Assembly: GCA_963711465.1 (NCBI GenBank)
Contig: CAVQEG010000001.1
Coordinates: 2,480,001 to 2,544,000, forward strand
DNA: 64,000 nt
Direction: 5' to 3'
From: CAVQEG01 sp963711465
GTDB lineage: Bacteria > Bacteroidota > Ignavibacteria > OLB7
The notes below the pieces were generated by a model. It did not search any database. It was given only the letters and a program-made list of their open reading frames with translations, and was not told where the DNA came from. The position numbers were made by a program, and so were the translations under genes. This document shows, piece after piece, positions 36,212 to 45,233 of the stretch; position 1 is the first letter of the stretch; the number at the start of each line of letters is the position of its first letter.

Positions 36212-38146
36212 ATGGTGACAGAAATGAGACAATTGACGCTGAAACCTCAGGCCACCTCGCATCCGGCGAGGCGACGGCGCCCACGGCTCGAGCGCATGAG
36301 CAGAGTGGTGGCGGGTGTACTGGCGCTGACGGGACTTGCCGTTGCTGCAACCGACTCGGCGCAGGCGCAGCCAAAGCGGATCGACCCACGCGCGCCCGGC
36401 GTGGTGACTGGGCTGCCGGAGTTGGGGCGGATGTATGGGCTGGTCAATGGGTCGGGCGCCGAGAACTTCGGCGGGTCCTACATCGGCGGCGGAGATGGCA
36501 TTACCGCCCTGGGGGATATTTCCGGGGACGGCATCAATGACTTCGCCGTCTGGCACCGGCGGACCGACACGGCTGGCGCCCCGCAGGAGCTGCTGATCTA
36601 CCACGGGGTGCGCGGCGGCCTTCCGGCCTCGACGAGCGGACAGCGGGTTCGCGTCAGCGAGGCGCCGTCGTACATCACGTTGCTCGGAAGCGGGGATTTC
36701 GATGGGGACGGCTACGGCGACCTCGTCACACAGGTGGAGATTGAGGGCGATACATCTGCCGGTAACGATTCGATGGGCCGCTCGATCTCGCGCCTGGTCA
36801 TTTTCTGGAACGACGGGCACGGGTACTACTCGCTCTCGGACACGACGCGACTGGAGTGCGACGCACAAATGTGGCTGGGGATTTTCGCCGGCCTGGGTCA
36901 GGATTTCGACGGGGATGGTGTCGACGACCTGCTCGTGCGGAACTCCGGCGGATTCTCCAATGGCTATGTCGTGGCGCAGCCTGCGCTGCGGATCTACCGC
37001 GGTCACCGAGACGGCCGCTGGGGTCGCGACGGACTCTCGCGACGTGCGGACTGGCGGAAGTGGAATATTCTCCCGAGCGGACCGGATCTCGATGTGGTCC
37101 GGATCCTCGACCAGGACTGCGATGGAAACCCCGATGTGGTGTTCATCGACGATAGCCACGCCGTCGGCGTTGGTGGGCACGTGGGCGTGCTCTATGGCCG
37201 CTCCGGTGCCTTCCCCGATACGACACAACTCGAGGTTATCGATCTGTCCGCTATCGATGGGCTGACCATGCAGTTTGCCGACGTCACCGGCGATGGGACC
37301 TTCGATCTGCTTGCCAACTGCCTCAGATTTCGGGATGACGGCCGCATGGACGGACGCATTCGTATCTACGCCGGAAGACCCGGGCAGAGACTCATCGAGC
37401 AGTTCGGCTCCGGTGACGATGATCCGATCCAGGGGCACGGGTGGTGGCGGCGTCCGTGGGCGGAGGTGCTCTCGCCCGACCAGCTGCACGAGGACGGCTG
37501 GGGAGGCAGCGGCGGAGGGCCGCTCTACGACATGGGCGACGCCAACCTCGACGGCGCCGATGAGATCTGGACGGCGTCGTGGCCACTGATCATCGGGTAT
37601 TCGGGTGGGCGTGGCATCGACTCGCTGATCGATGTGGTGATCCACTTCCCCGGCACCGACATCATGAGCATCGCACGACTGGGAGACATCGACGGGTCGG
37701 GGGAACCGACGGTGGCGATCGGGTACAACAACTATCCGAATGACAATGGCTTTCCGGGTGCCATCGTGTTTCTGAAGCCGGACCAGTCGGTTCCGACGTG
37801 GACGCCGCACCCTCGGCTGCTGCCGCACCTGCCGGGAGAGTTCTGCGGTGCGACCTCGGCAGCGGTGGAGGTGCCAGCACGCACCTCCGCGAATGCTCTG
37901 GCAATCCGGGTGATTCCGAATCCGGCTGCTGAGACGCTGCGCGTGGAATGGACCGCACCAAATAGCGCAGGCACCGCCAGGATCGAACTGGTTGATGAGA
38001 ACGGAAACGTGGTTCTGGACCAACCGGTCGGTGCGACTGCGGGTTTGGCCACGGTCAATACAACGCCCATTGCGGCGGGGACGTACTTCCTTCGGGTCGT
38101 GTTCGACGACACCACGACCAGAGCCGTATCCGTTCGGATTCGGTAG
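36212..38146 (+). CDS. Tandem propeller protein, copy A
   Basis: The 644-residue protein has a signal peptide (MSRVVAGVLALTGLAVAAT, cleavage after AQAQ). Seven calcium-loop motifs of an FG-GAP propeller follow (GDISGDGIND, GDFDGDGYGD, DFDGDGVDD, DQDCDGNPD, DVTGDGTFD, GDANLDGADE, GDIDGSGEP), then the conserved HLPGEFCGATS and a T9SS type A sorting-like domain (IRVIPNPAAETLRVEW, PIAAGTYFLRVVF). Its N-terminal domain variant (VVTGLPELGRMYGLVNG, ENFGGSYIGGGDG) is shared with copy C. Its second and third blades match B and D. Its C-terminal segment (APNSAGTARIEL) is unique. It is probably anchored at the cell surface as an adhesin or binding protein; the target is unknown. Confidence 0.85.
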   Translation: MVTEMRQLTLKPQATSHPARRRRPRLERMSRVVAGVLALTGLAVAATDSAQAQPKRIDPRAPGVVTGLPELGRMYGLVNGSGAENFGGSYIGGGDGITALGDISGDGINDFAVWHRRTDTAGAPQELLIYHGVRGGLPASTSGQRVRVSEAPSYITLLGSGDFDGDGYGDLVTQVEIEGDTSAGNDSMGRSISRLVIFWNDGHGYYSLSDTTRLECDAQMWLGIFAGLGQDFDGDGVDDLLVRNSGGFSNGYVVAQPALRIYRGHRDGRWGRDGLSRRADWRKWNILPSGPDLDVVRILDQDCDGNPDVVFIDDSHAVGVGGHVGVLYGRSGAFPDTTQLEVIDLSAIDGLTMQFADVTGDGTFDLLANCLRFRDDGRMDGRIRIYAGRPGQRLIEQFGSGDDDPIQGHGWWRRPWAEVLSPDQLHEDGWGGSGGGPLYDMGDANLDGADEIWTASWPLIIGYSGGRGIDSLIDVVIHFPGTDIMSIARLGDIDGSGEPTVAIGYNNYPNDNGFPGAIVFLKPDQSVPTWTPHPRLLPHLPGEFCGATSAAVEVPARTSANALAIRVIPNPAAETLRVEWTAPNSAGTARIELVDENGNVVLDQPVGATAGLATVNTTPIAAGTYFLRVVFDDTTTRAVSVRIR

Positions 38147-38554
38147 AGCGGCGGTGCGTCGTCGCCGGCAATGGCTGCGGCGCATGTGGATCACCGTCGG
38201 GCCATGAATACTGAGACAACGCGGCGCAATGGCGGCCGTAATCGGGCAGGACCGTGTGTCGTAGGTCGTAGAATAATACCGTTTGCTATTGGTCAGCGGC
38301 GGACGTACGTTTTCGCCGCACGAGACGCCCGGCGTATCCCCCCACACCACGCGCCGCCGTGCATTGAACGCGGCGGGGGGTCGCATACGCCGCGGAAGCA
38401 CCGACCGCCCAACGCCGACGGCCGCAGCTATCGAAACCTTGATCGATTCGCAGTGCTACCTTCGGAGATGGTAATGGCATCGCGGGTAATGTGTTCGTCA
38501 GTGTGAGGAGAATGGACGCGTGGCCGGATCGCGAGCATGGAGTACAGTCATTGA
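38147..38554 (+). promoter_or_regulatory. Spacer and leader of propeller copy B
   Basis: This 408-base spacer is nearly identical to the ones before copies C and D. It holds the CGCACGAGACGCCCGGCG block, a C-run/G-run hairpin (CCCCCC near 38341 with GGGGGG near 38374, inner GCCGC/GCGGC), a TGCTACCTTCGGAGATGG segment near 38455 and GGAG before the ATG. No gene is seen in it. Confidence 0.5.
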
Positions 38555-40486
38555 ATGGTGACGGAAATGAAACAATTGACGCTGAAACGTCAGGACTCGT
38601 CGCAGCTGGCGACCCGACGGCGCCCACGGCTCCAGCGCATGAGCAGAGTGGTGGCGGGTGTACTGGCGCTGGCGGGACTTGCCGTTGCTGCGTCCGACTC
38701 GGCCCACGCGCAGCCAAAGCGGATCGATCCCCGGGCACCGTGGATGGTGACGGGGCTGCCGGAGTTGGGGCGGATGTACGGGTTTATGACCAATCGCCGT
38801 GATCTGGAGGAATTCGGGTGCTCAGAGGTCGGCGGAGGCATTACGGCACTTGGGGATATTTCCGGGGACGGCATCAATGACTTCGCCGTCTGGCACCGGC
38901 GGACCGACACGGCTGGCGCCCCGCAGGAGCTGCTGATCTACCACGGGGTGCGCGGCGGCCTTCCGGCCTCGACGAGCGGACAGCGGGTTCGCGTCAGCGA
39001 GGCGCCGTCGTACATCACGTTGCTCGGAAGCGGGGATTTCGATGGGGACGGCTACGGCGACCTCGTCACACAGGTGGAGATTGAGGGCGATACATCTGCC
39101 GGTAACGATTCGATGGGCCGCTCGATCTCGCGCCTGGTCATTTTCTGGAACGACGGGCACGGGTACTACTCGCTCTCGGACACGACGCGACTGGAGTGCG
39201 ACGCACAAATGTGGCTGGGGATTTTCGCCGGCCTGGGTCAGGATTTCGACGGGGATGGTGTCGACGACCTGCTCGTGCGGAACTCCGGCGGATTCTCCAA
39301 TGGCTATGTCGTGGCGCAGCCTGCGCTGCGGATCTACCGCGGTCACCGAGACGGCCGCTGGGGTCGCGACGGACTCTCGCGACGTGCGGACTGGCGGAAG
39401 TGGAATATTCTCCCGAGCGGACCGGATCTCGATGTGGTCCGGATCCTCGACCAGGACTGCGATGGAAACCCCGATGTGGTGTTCATCGACGATAGCCACG
39501 CCGTCGGCGTTGGTGGGCACGTGGGCGTGCTCTATGGCCGCTCCGGTGCCTTCCCCGATACGACACAACTCGAGGTTATCGATCTGTCCGCTATCGATGG
39601 GCTGACCATGCAGTTTGCCGACGTCACCGGCGATGGGACCTTCGATCTGCTTGCCAACTGCCTCAGATTTCGGGATGACGGCCGCATGGACGGACGCATT
39701 CGTATCTACGCCGGAAGACCCGGGCAGAGACTCATCGAGCAGTTCGGCTCCGGTGACGATGATCCGATCCAGGGGCACGGGTGGTGGCGGCGTCCGTGGG
39801 CGGAGGTGCTCTCGCCCGACCAGCTGCACGAGGACGGCTGGGGAGGCAGCGGCGGGGGACCGCTCTACGACATGGGCGACGCCAACCTCGACGGCGCCGA
39901 TGAGATCTGGACGGCGTCGTGGCCACTGATCATCGGGTATTCGGGGGGGCGTGGCATCGACTCGCTGATCGATGTGGTGATCCACTTCCCCGGCACCGAC
40001 ATCATGAGCATCGCACGACTGGGAGACATCGACGGGTCGGGGGAACCGACGGTGGCGATCGGGTACAACAACTATCCGAATGACAATGGCTTTCCAGGTG
40101 CCATCGTGTTTCTGAAGCCGGACCAGTCGGTTCCGACGTGGACACCGCACCCTCGGCTGCTGCCGCACCTGCCGGGAGAGTTCTGCGGTGCGACCTCGGC
40201 AGCGGTGGAGGTGCCAGCACGTACCTGCGCGAATGCTCTCGCAATCCGGGTGATTCCGAATCCGGCTGCTGAGACGCTGCGCGTGGAATGGACGGCCCCC
40301 GATGACGCACGCGCGGCCAGGATCGAACTGGTTGATGAGAACGGAAACGTGGTTCTGGACCAACCGGTCGGTGCGACTGCTGGTTCGGCCACGGTCAATA
40401 CAACGCCCATTGCGGCGGGGACGTACTTCCTTCGGGTCGTATTCGACGACACCACGACGCAATCCATATCCGTTCGGATTCGGTAG
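38555..40486 (+). CDS. Tandem propeller protein, copy B
   Basis: The 643-residue protein has the same layout as copy A: signal peptide, seven FG-GAP calcium loops and a T9SS-type C-terminal domain. Its first residues (LKRQDSSQLATRRRPRLQRM) are unique in the array. The following N-terminal variant (WMVTGLPELGRMYGFMTN, EEFGCSEVGGG) is shared with D. From about residue 85 to 585 it is nearly identical to A, and the C-terminal segment (TCANALAIRV, APDDARAARIEL, TTTQSISVRIR) is identical to C. This patchwork indicates exchange between copies. Confidence 0.85.
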   Translation: MVTEMKQLTLKRQDSSQLATRRRPRLQRMSRVVAGVLALAGLAVAASDSAHAQPKRIDPRAPWMVTGLPELGRMYGFMTNRRDLEEFGCSEVGGGITALGDISGDGINDFAVWHRRTDTAGAPQELLIYHGVRGGLPASTSGQRVRVSEAPSYITLLGSGDFDGDGYGDLVTQVEIEGDTSAGNDSMGRSISRLVIFWNDGHGYYSLSDTTRLECDAQMWLGIFAGLGQDFDGDGVDDLLVRNSGGFSNGYVVAQPALRIYRGHRDGRWGRDGLSRRADWRKWNILPSGPDLDVVRILDQDCDGNPDVVFIDDSHAVGVGGHVGVLYGRSGAFPDTTQLEVIDLSAIDGLTMQFADVTGDGTFDLLANCLRFRDDGRMDGRIRIYAGRPGQRLIEQFGSGDDDPIQGHGWWRRPWAEVLSPDQLHEDGWGGSGGGPLYDMGDANLDGADEIWTASWPLIIGYSGGRGIDSLIDVVIHFPGTDIMSIARLGDIDGSGEPTVAIGYNNYPNDNGFPGAIVFLKPDQSVPTWTPHPRLLPHLPGEFCGATSAAVEVPARTCANALAIRVIPNPAAETLRVEWTAPDDARAARIELVDENGNVVLDQPVGATAGSATVNTTPIAAGTYFLRVVFDDTTTQSISVRIR

Positions 40487-40894
40487 AGCGGCGGTGCGTC
40501 GTCGCCGGCAATGGCTGCGGCGGATGTGGATCACCGGCGGGCCATGAATACTGAGACAACACGGCGCAATGGCGGCCGTAATCGGGCAGGACCGTGTGTC
40601 GTAGGTCGTAGAATAATACCGTTTGCTATTGGTCAGCGGCGGACGTACGTTTTCGCCGCACGAGACGCCCGGCGTATCCCCCCACACCACGCGCCGCCGT
40701 GCATTGAACGCGGCGGGGGGTCGCATACGCCGCGGAAGCACCGACCGCCCAACGCCGACGGCCGCAGCTATCGAAACCTTGATCGATTCGCAGTGCTACC
40801 TTCGGAGATGGTAATGGCATCGCGGGTAATGTGTTCGTCAGTGTGTGGAGAATGGACGCGTGGCCGGATCGCGAGCATGGAGTACAGTCATTGA
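40487..40894 (+). promoter_or_regulatory. Spacer and leader of propeller copy C
   Basis: This 408-base spacer is almost base-for-base identical to the one before copy B, including the conserved hairpin and the TGCTACCTTCGGAGATGG segment near 40795. The last bases before the ATG differ slightly (GTGTGTGGAG rather than GTGTGAGGAG). No gene is seen. Confidence 0.5.
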
Positions 40895-42817
40895 ATGGTG
40901 ACAGAAATGAGACAATTGACGCTGAAACCTCAGGCCACCTCGCATCCGGCGAGGCGACGGCGCCCACGGCTCGAGCGCATGAGCAGAGTGGTGGCGGGTG
41001 TACTGGCGCTGACGGGACTTGCCGTTGCTGCAACCGACTCGGCGCAGGCGCAGCCAAAGCGGATCGACCCACGCGCGCCCGGCGTGGTGACGGGGCTGCC
41101 GGAGTTGGGGCGGATGTATGGGCTGGTCAATGGGTCGGGCGCCGAGAACTTCGGCGGGTCCTACATCGGCGGCGGAGATGGCATTACCGCCCTGGGGGAT
41201 ATTTCCGGGGACGGCATCAATGACTTCGCCGTCTGGCACCGGCGGACCGACACGGCTGGCGCCCCGCAGGAGCTGCTGATCTACCACGGGGTGCGCGGCG
41301 GCCTTCCGGCCTCGACGAGCGGACAGCGGGTTCGCGTCAGCGAGGCGCCGTCGTACATCACGTTGCTCGGAAGCGGGGATTTCGATGGGGACGGATTCGG
41401 CGACCTCGTCCTGGCTGTCGAGATCAAGGACGACACGACTGCGGGAAACGTACCGGGTGGAAAGCCGGTGGCGCGGTTGGTGATTTTCTGGAACGACGGA
41501 TACGGCTACTACTCGCTGTCAGATACGACGCGGTTATCGTGTGAGAGCGAGATGTGGCTGGGGATCCAGAACGGTCTGGGGAAGGATTTTGATGGGGATG
41601 GCACTGATGACCTGATGGTCCGCGCCTATGCGGGGTTCAGCCAGGGTGAAGTCGTGGCGCAGCCGCAGTTGCGGATCTACCGTGGCCATCGCGGTGGCCG
41701 GTGGGGTCGCGGGGGGCTCTCGCGGCGAGCGGACTGGCGAATGTGGAACATTCCACCGACGAAGCAGATCCGCATCCTCGACCAGGACTGCGATGGGAAC
41801 CCCGATGTGGTGTTCATCGACGATAGCCACGCCGTCGGTGTTGGGGGGCACGTGGGCGTGCTCTATGGCCGCTCCGGCGCCTTCCCCGATACGACACAAC
41901 TCGAGGTTATCGATCTGTCCGCTATCGATGGGCTGACCATGCAGTTTGCCGACGTCACCGGCGATGGGACCTTCGATCTGCTTGCCAACTGCCTCAGATT
42001 TCGGGATGACGGCCGCATGGACGGACGCATTCGTATCTACGCCGGAAGACCCGGGCAGAGACTCATCGAGCAGTTCGGCTCCGGTGACGATGATCCGATC
42101 CAGGGGCACGGGTGGTGGCGGCGTCCGTGGGCGGAGGTGCTCTCGCCCGACCAGCTGCACGAGGACGGCTGGGGAGGCAGCGGCGGGGGACCGCTCTACG
42201 ACATGGGCGACGCCAACCTCGACGGCGCCGATGAGATCTGGACGGCGTCGTGGCCACTGATCATCGGGTATTCGGGGGGGCGTGGCATCGACTCGCTGAT
42301 CGATGTGGTGATCCACTTCCCCGGCACCGACATCATGAGCATCGCACGACTGGGAGACATCGACGGGTCGGGGGAACCGACGGTGGCGATCGGGTACAAC
42401 AACTATCCGAATGACAATGGCTTTCCAGGTGCCATCGTGTTTCTGAAGCCGGACCAGTCGGTTCCGACGTGGACACCGCACCCTCGGCTGCTGCCGCACC
42501 TGCCGGGAGAGTTCTGCGGTGCGACCTCGGCAGCGGTGGAGGTGCCAGCACGTACCTGCGCGAATGCTCTCGCAATCCGGGTGATTCCGAATCCGGCTGC
42601 TGAGACGCTGCGCGTGGAATGGACGGCCCCCGATGACGCACGCGCGGCCAGGATCGAACTGGTTGATGAGAACGGAAACGTGGTTCTGGACCAACCGGTC
42701 GGTGCGACTGCTGGTTCGGCCACGGTCAATACAACGCCCATTGCGGCGGGGACGTACTTCCTTCGGGTCGTATTCGACGACACCACGACGCAATCCATAT
42801 CCGTTCGGATTCGGTAG
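40895..42817 (+). CDS. Tandem propeller protein, copy C
   Basis: The 640-residue protein has a signal peptide, seven FG-GAP loops and a T9SS-type C-terminus. Residues 1 to about 165 equal copy A, including its N-terminal variant. From about 165 to 305 it diverges sharply (FGDLVLAVEIKDDTTAGNVP, CESEMWLGIQNGLGKDF, RMWNIPPTKQIRILDQD), replacing blades 2-4 with a different version three to four residues shorter. It then returns to sequence identical to A and B, with the C-terminal part of B. The block edges fall inside otherwise identical DNA, which fits gene conversion from a donor not present in this window. Confidence 0.85.
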   Translation: MVTEMRQLTLKPQATSHPARRRRPRLERMSRVVAGVLALTGLAVAATDSAQAQPKRIDPRAPGVVTGLPELGRMYGLVNGSGAENFGGSYIGGGDGITALGDISGDGINDFAVWHRRTDTAGAPQELLIYHGVRGGLPASTSGQRVRVSEAPSYITLLGSGDFDGDGFGDLVLAVEIKDDTTAGNVPGGKPVARLVIFWNDGYGYYSLSDTTRLSCESEMWLGIQNGLGKDFDGDGTDDLMVRAYAGFSQGEVVAQPQLRIYRGHRGGRWGRGGLSRRADWRMWNIPPTKQIRILDQDCDGNPDVVFIDDSHAVGVGGHVGVLYGRSGAFPDTTQLEVIDLSAIDGLTMQFADVTGDGTFDLLANCLRFRDDGRMDGRIRIYAGRPGQRLIEQFGSGDDDPIQGHGWWRRPWAEVLSPDQLHEDGWGGSGGGPLYDMGDANLDGADEIWTASWPLIIGYSGGRGIDSLIDVVIHFPGTDIMSIARLGDIDGSGEPTVAIGYNNYPNDNGFPGAIVFLKPDQSVPTWTPHPRLLPHLPGEFCGATSAAVEVPARTCANALAIRVIPNPAAETLRVEWTAPDDARAARIELVDENGNVVLDQPVGATAGSATVNTTPIAAGTYFLRVVFDDTTTQSISVRIR

Positions 42818-43223
42818 AGCGGCGGTGCGTCGTCGCCGGCAATGGCTGCGGCGGATGTGGATCACCGGCGGGCCATGAATACTGAGACAACACGGCGCAA
42901 TGGCGGGCGTAATCGGGCAGGACCGTGTGTCGTAGGTCCTAGAATAATACCGTTTGCTATTGGTCAGCGGCGGACGTAGGTTTTCGGCGCACGAGACGCC
43001 CGGCGTATCCCCCGCACCACGCGCCGCCGTGCATTGAACGCGGCGGGAGGGCGCATACGCCGCAGAAGCGCCGACCGCCCCACCGGACGGCCGCAGCTAT
43101 CGAAACGTTGATCGATTCGCAGTGCTACCTTCGGAGATGGTAATGGCATCGCGGGTAATGTGTTCGTCAGTGTGTGGAGAATGGACGCGTGGCCGGATCG
43201 CGAGCATGGAGTACAGTCATTGA
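42818..43223 (+). promoter_or_regulatory. Spacer and leader of propeller copy D
   Basis: The spacer is like those before B and C, but with scattered changes in the middle (CGGACGTAGGTTTTCGGCGC, CGCAGAAGCGCCGACC). One part (CCCCACCGGACGGCCGC) matches the leader of copy A instead, so the leader too is mosaic. No gene is seen. Confidence 0.5.
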
Positions 43224-45128
43224 ATGGTGACAGAAATGAGACAATTGACGCTGAAACCTCAGGCCACCTCGCATCCGGCGAGGCGACGGCGCCCACGGCT
43301 CCAGCGCATGAGCAGAGTGGTGGCGGGTGTACTGGCGCTGGCGGGACTTGCCGTTGCTGCGTCCGACTCGGCCCACGCGCAGCCAAAGCGGATCGATCCC
43401 CGGGCACCGTGGATGGTGACGGGGCTGCCGGAGTTGGGGCGGATGTACGGGTTTATGACCAATCGCCGTGATCTGGAGGAATTCGGGTGCTCAGAGGTCG
43501 GCGGAGGCATTACGGCACTTGGGGATATTTCCGGGGACGGCATCAATGACTTCGCCGTCTGGCACCGGCGGACCGACACGGCTGGCGCCCCGCAGGAGCT
43601 GCTGATCTACCACGGGGTGCGCGGCGGCCTTCCGGCCTCGACGAGCGGACAGCGGGTTCGCGTCAGCGAGGCGCCGTCGTACATCACGTTGCTCGGAAGC
43701 GGGGATTTCGATGGGGACGGCTACGGCGACCTCGTCACACAGGTGGAGATTGAGGGCGATACATCTGCCGGTAACGATTCGATGGGCCGCTCGATCTCGC
43801 GCCTGGTCATTTTCTGGAACGACGGGCACGGGTACTACTCGCTCTCGGACACGACGCGACTGGAGTGCGACGCACAAATGTGGCTGGGGATTTTCGCCGG
43901 CCTGGGTCAGGATTTCGACGGGGATGGTGTCGACGACCTGCTCGTGCGGAACTCCGGCGGATTCTCCAATGGCTATGTCGTGGCGCAGCCTGCGCTGCGG
44001 ATCTACCGCGGTCACCGAGACGGCCGCTGGGGTCGCGACGGACTCTCGCGACGTGCGGACTGGCGGAAGTGGAATATTCTCCCGAGCGGACCGGATCTCG
44101 ATGTGGTCCGGATCCTCGACCAGGACTGCGATGGAAACCCCGATGTGGTGTTCATCGACAACGAGACGAGCTCTCTTGGCAGCGTCGGCGTGCTGTACGG
44201 GCGCAAAGGAGCTCTGCCAGACACAACGGAACTGGAGGTGGTTGACCTCACGGTAGCAAATGGACACTATGCGCTGTTCAGTGACGTAACGGGCGACGGC
44301 AGCTACGATCTGCTGGTCAATTGCGGCGGCGCGGAACGCATTCGGATCTACGCGGGACGGCCCGCTCAGCGTCTGCTGGAGCAATACGGCAGTGGCTACG
44401 AAGGCCCGAGCGATGGACACGGCTGGTGGTCCCGTCCGTGGGCGGAGGTGCTCTCGCCCGACCAACTGCACGAGGACGGCTGGGGAGGCAGCGGCGGAGC
44501 CCCGCTCTACGACATGGGCGACGCCAACCTCGACGGCGCCGATGAGATCTGGACGGCGTCGTGGCCACTGATCATCGGGTATTCGGGGGGGCGTGGCATC
44601 GACTCGCTGATCGATGTGGTGATCCACTTCCCCGGCACCGACATCATGAGCGTCGCACGACTGGGAGACATCGACGGGTCGGGGGAACCGACGGTGGCGA
44701 TCGGCTACAACAACTATCCGAATGACAATGGCTTTCCGGGTGCCATCGTGTTTTTGAAGCCGGACCAGTCGGTTCCGACGTGGACACCGCACCCTCGGCT
44801 GCTGCCGCACCTGCCGGGAGAGTTCTGCGGTGCGACCTCGGCAGCGGTGGAGGTGCCAGCACGTACCTGCGCGAATGCTCTCGCAATCCGGGTGATTCCG
44901 AATCCGGCAGCCGAAACGCTCCGGGTGGAATGGACCGCGGCTGAGGATGCACGCGCGGCCAGACTCGAACTGGTTGATGAGAACGGGAACGTGGTTCTGG
45001 ACCAACCGGTCAGTGCGACTGCGGGTTTGGCCACGGTCGATACAACGCCCATTCCGGCAGGGACGTACTTCCTTCGGATGGTTTTCGACGACACCACGAC
45101 GCACGCCACAACCGTTCGAATCCGATAG
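43224..45128 (+). CDS. Tandem propeller protein, copy D
   Basis: The 634-residue protein has a signal peptide, seven FG-GAP loops and a T9SS-type C-terminus. Its first about 24 residues (LKPQATSHPARRRRPRL) are of the A/C type, then it switches to the B type (QRMSRVVAGVLALAG, WMVTGLPELG). Blades 2-4 equal A and B. From about residue 306 to 405 it diverges (NETSSLGSVGVLYGRKGALP, VANGHYALFSDVTGDGSYD, EGPSDGHGWWSRPW), replacing the fifth blade region. The C-terminus has its own variant (AAEDARAARLEL, TTTHATTVRIR). It is the last copy of the array. Confidence 0.85.
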   Translation: MVTEMRQLTLKPQATSHPARRRRPRLQRMSRVVAGVLALAGLAVAASDSAHAQPKRIDPRAPWMVTGLPELGRMYGFMTNRRDLEEFGCSEVGGGITALGDISGDGINDFAVWHRRTDTAGAPQELLIYHGVRGGLPASTSGQRVRVSEAPSYITLLGSGDFDGDGYGDLVTQVEIEGDTSAGNDSMGRSISRLVIFWNDGHGYYSLSDTTRLECDAQMWLGIFAGLGQDFDGDGVDDLLVRNSGGFSNGYVVAQPALRIYRGHRDGRWGRDGLSRRADWRKWNILPSGPDLDVVRILDQDCDGNPDVVFIDNETSSLGSVGVLYGRKGALPDTTELEVVDLTVANGHYALFSDVTGDGSYDLLVNCGGAERIRIYAGRPAQRLLEQYGSGYEGPSDGHGWWSRPWAEVLSPDQLHEDGWGGSGGAPLYDMGDANLDGADEIWTASWPLIIGYSGGRGIDSLIDVVIHFPGTDIMSVARLGDIDGSGEPTVAIGYNNYPNDNGFPGAIVFLKPDQSVPTWTPHPRLLPHLPGEFCGATSAAVEVPARTCANALAIRVIPNPAAETLRVEWTAAEDARAARLELVDENGNVVLDQPVSATAGLATVDTTPIPAGTYFLRMVFDDTTTHATTVRIR

Positions 45129-45233
45129 GACTCACCTGCGGCACCGGCTCACACCGCAAGCGCCGCAACCGACCGGAAACGAACGCTCCTCATAGACCCT
45201 TCAAATTCCTTCCACCACGACCGGAGGACCACT

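Larger units (their letters stand above)
35945..45128 (+). repeat. Tandem array of four about 2.34-kb repeats (propeller gene plus leader)
   Basis: Four direct repeats, each a leader of about 400 bases and a gene of about 1.9 kb, start their coding parts at 36212, 38555, 40895 and 43224 (steps of 2343, 2340 and 2329). Long blocks are identical at the base level between copies, broken by sharply bounded divergent blocks. The spacer after copies A, B and C is shared but is absent after D. The array arose by duplication and has been reshuffled by gene conversion or recombination. Short-read assemblies could collapse or misjoin it. Confidence 0.9.

Noticed and set aside
36155..38401. Very long minus-strand open frame (748 codons) across propeller copy A, with similar ones across B-D
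   Set aside because: It is antisense to a gene with a signal peptide, calcium loops and a sorting domain. Its translation is Arg/His/Pro-rich low complexity, as expected for the opposite strand of a GC-rich gene.
35945..45128. Diversity-generating retroelement as the cause of the mosaic propeller genes
   Set aside because: No reverse transcriptase gene or template repeat is visible, and differences come in blocks rather than at adenine-directed positions.
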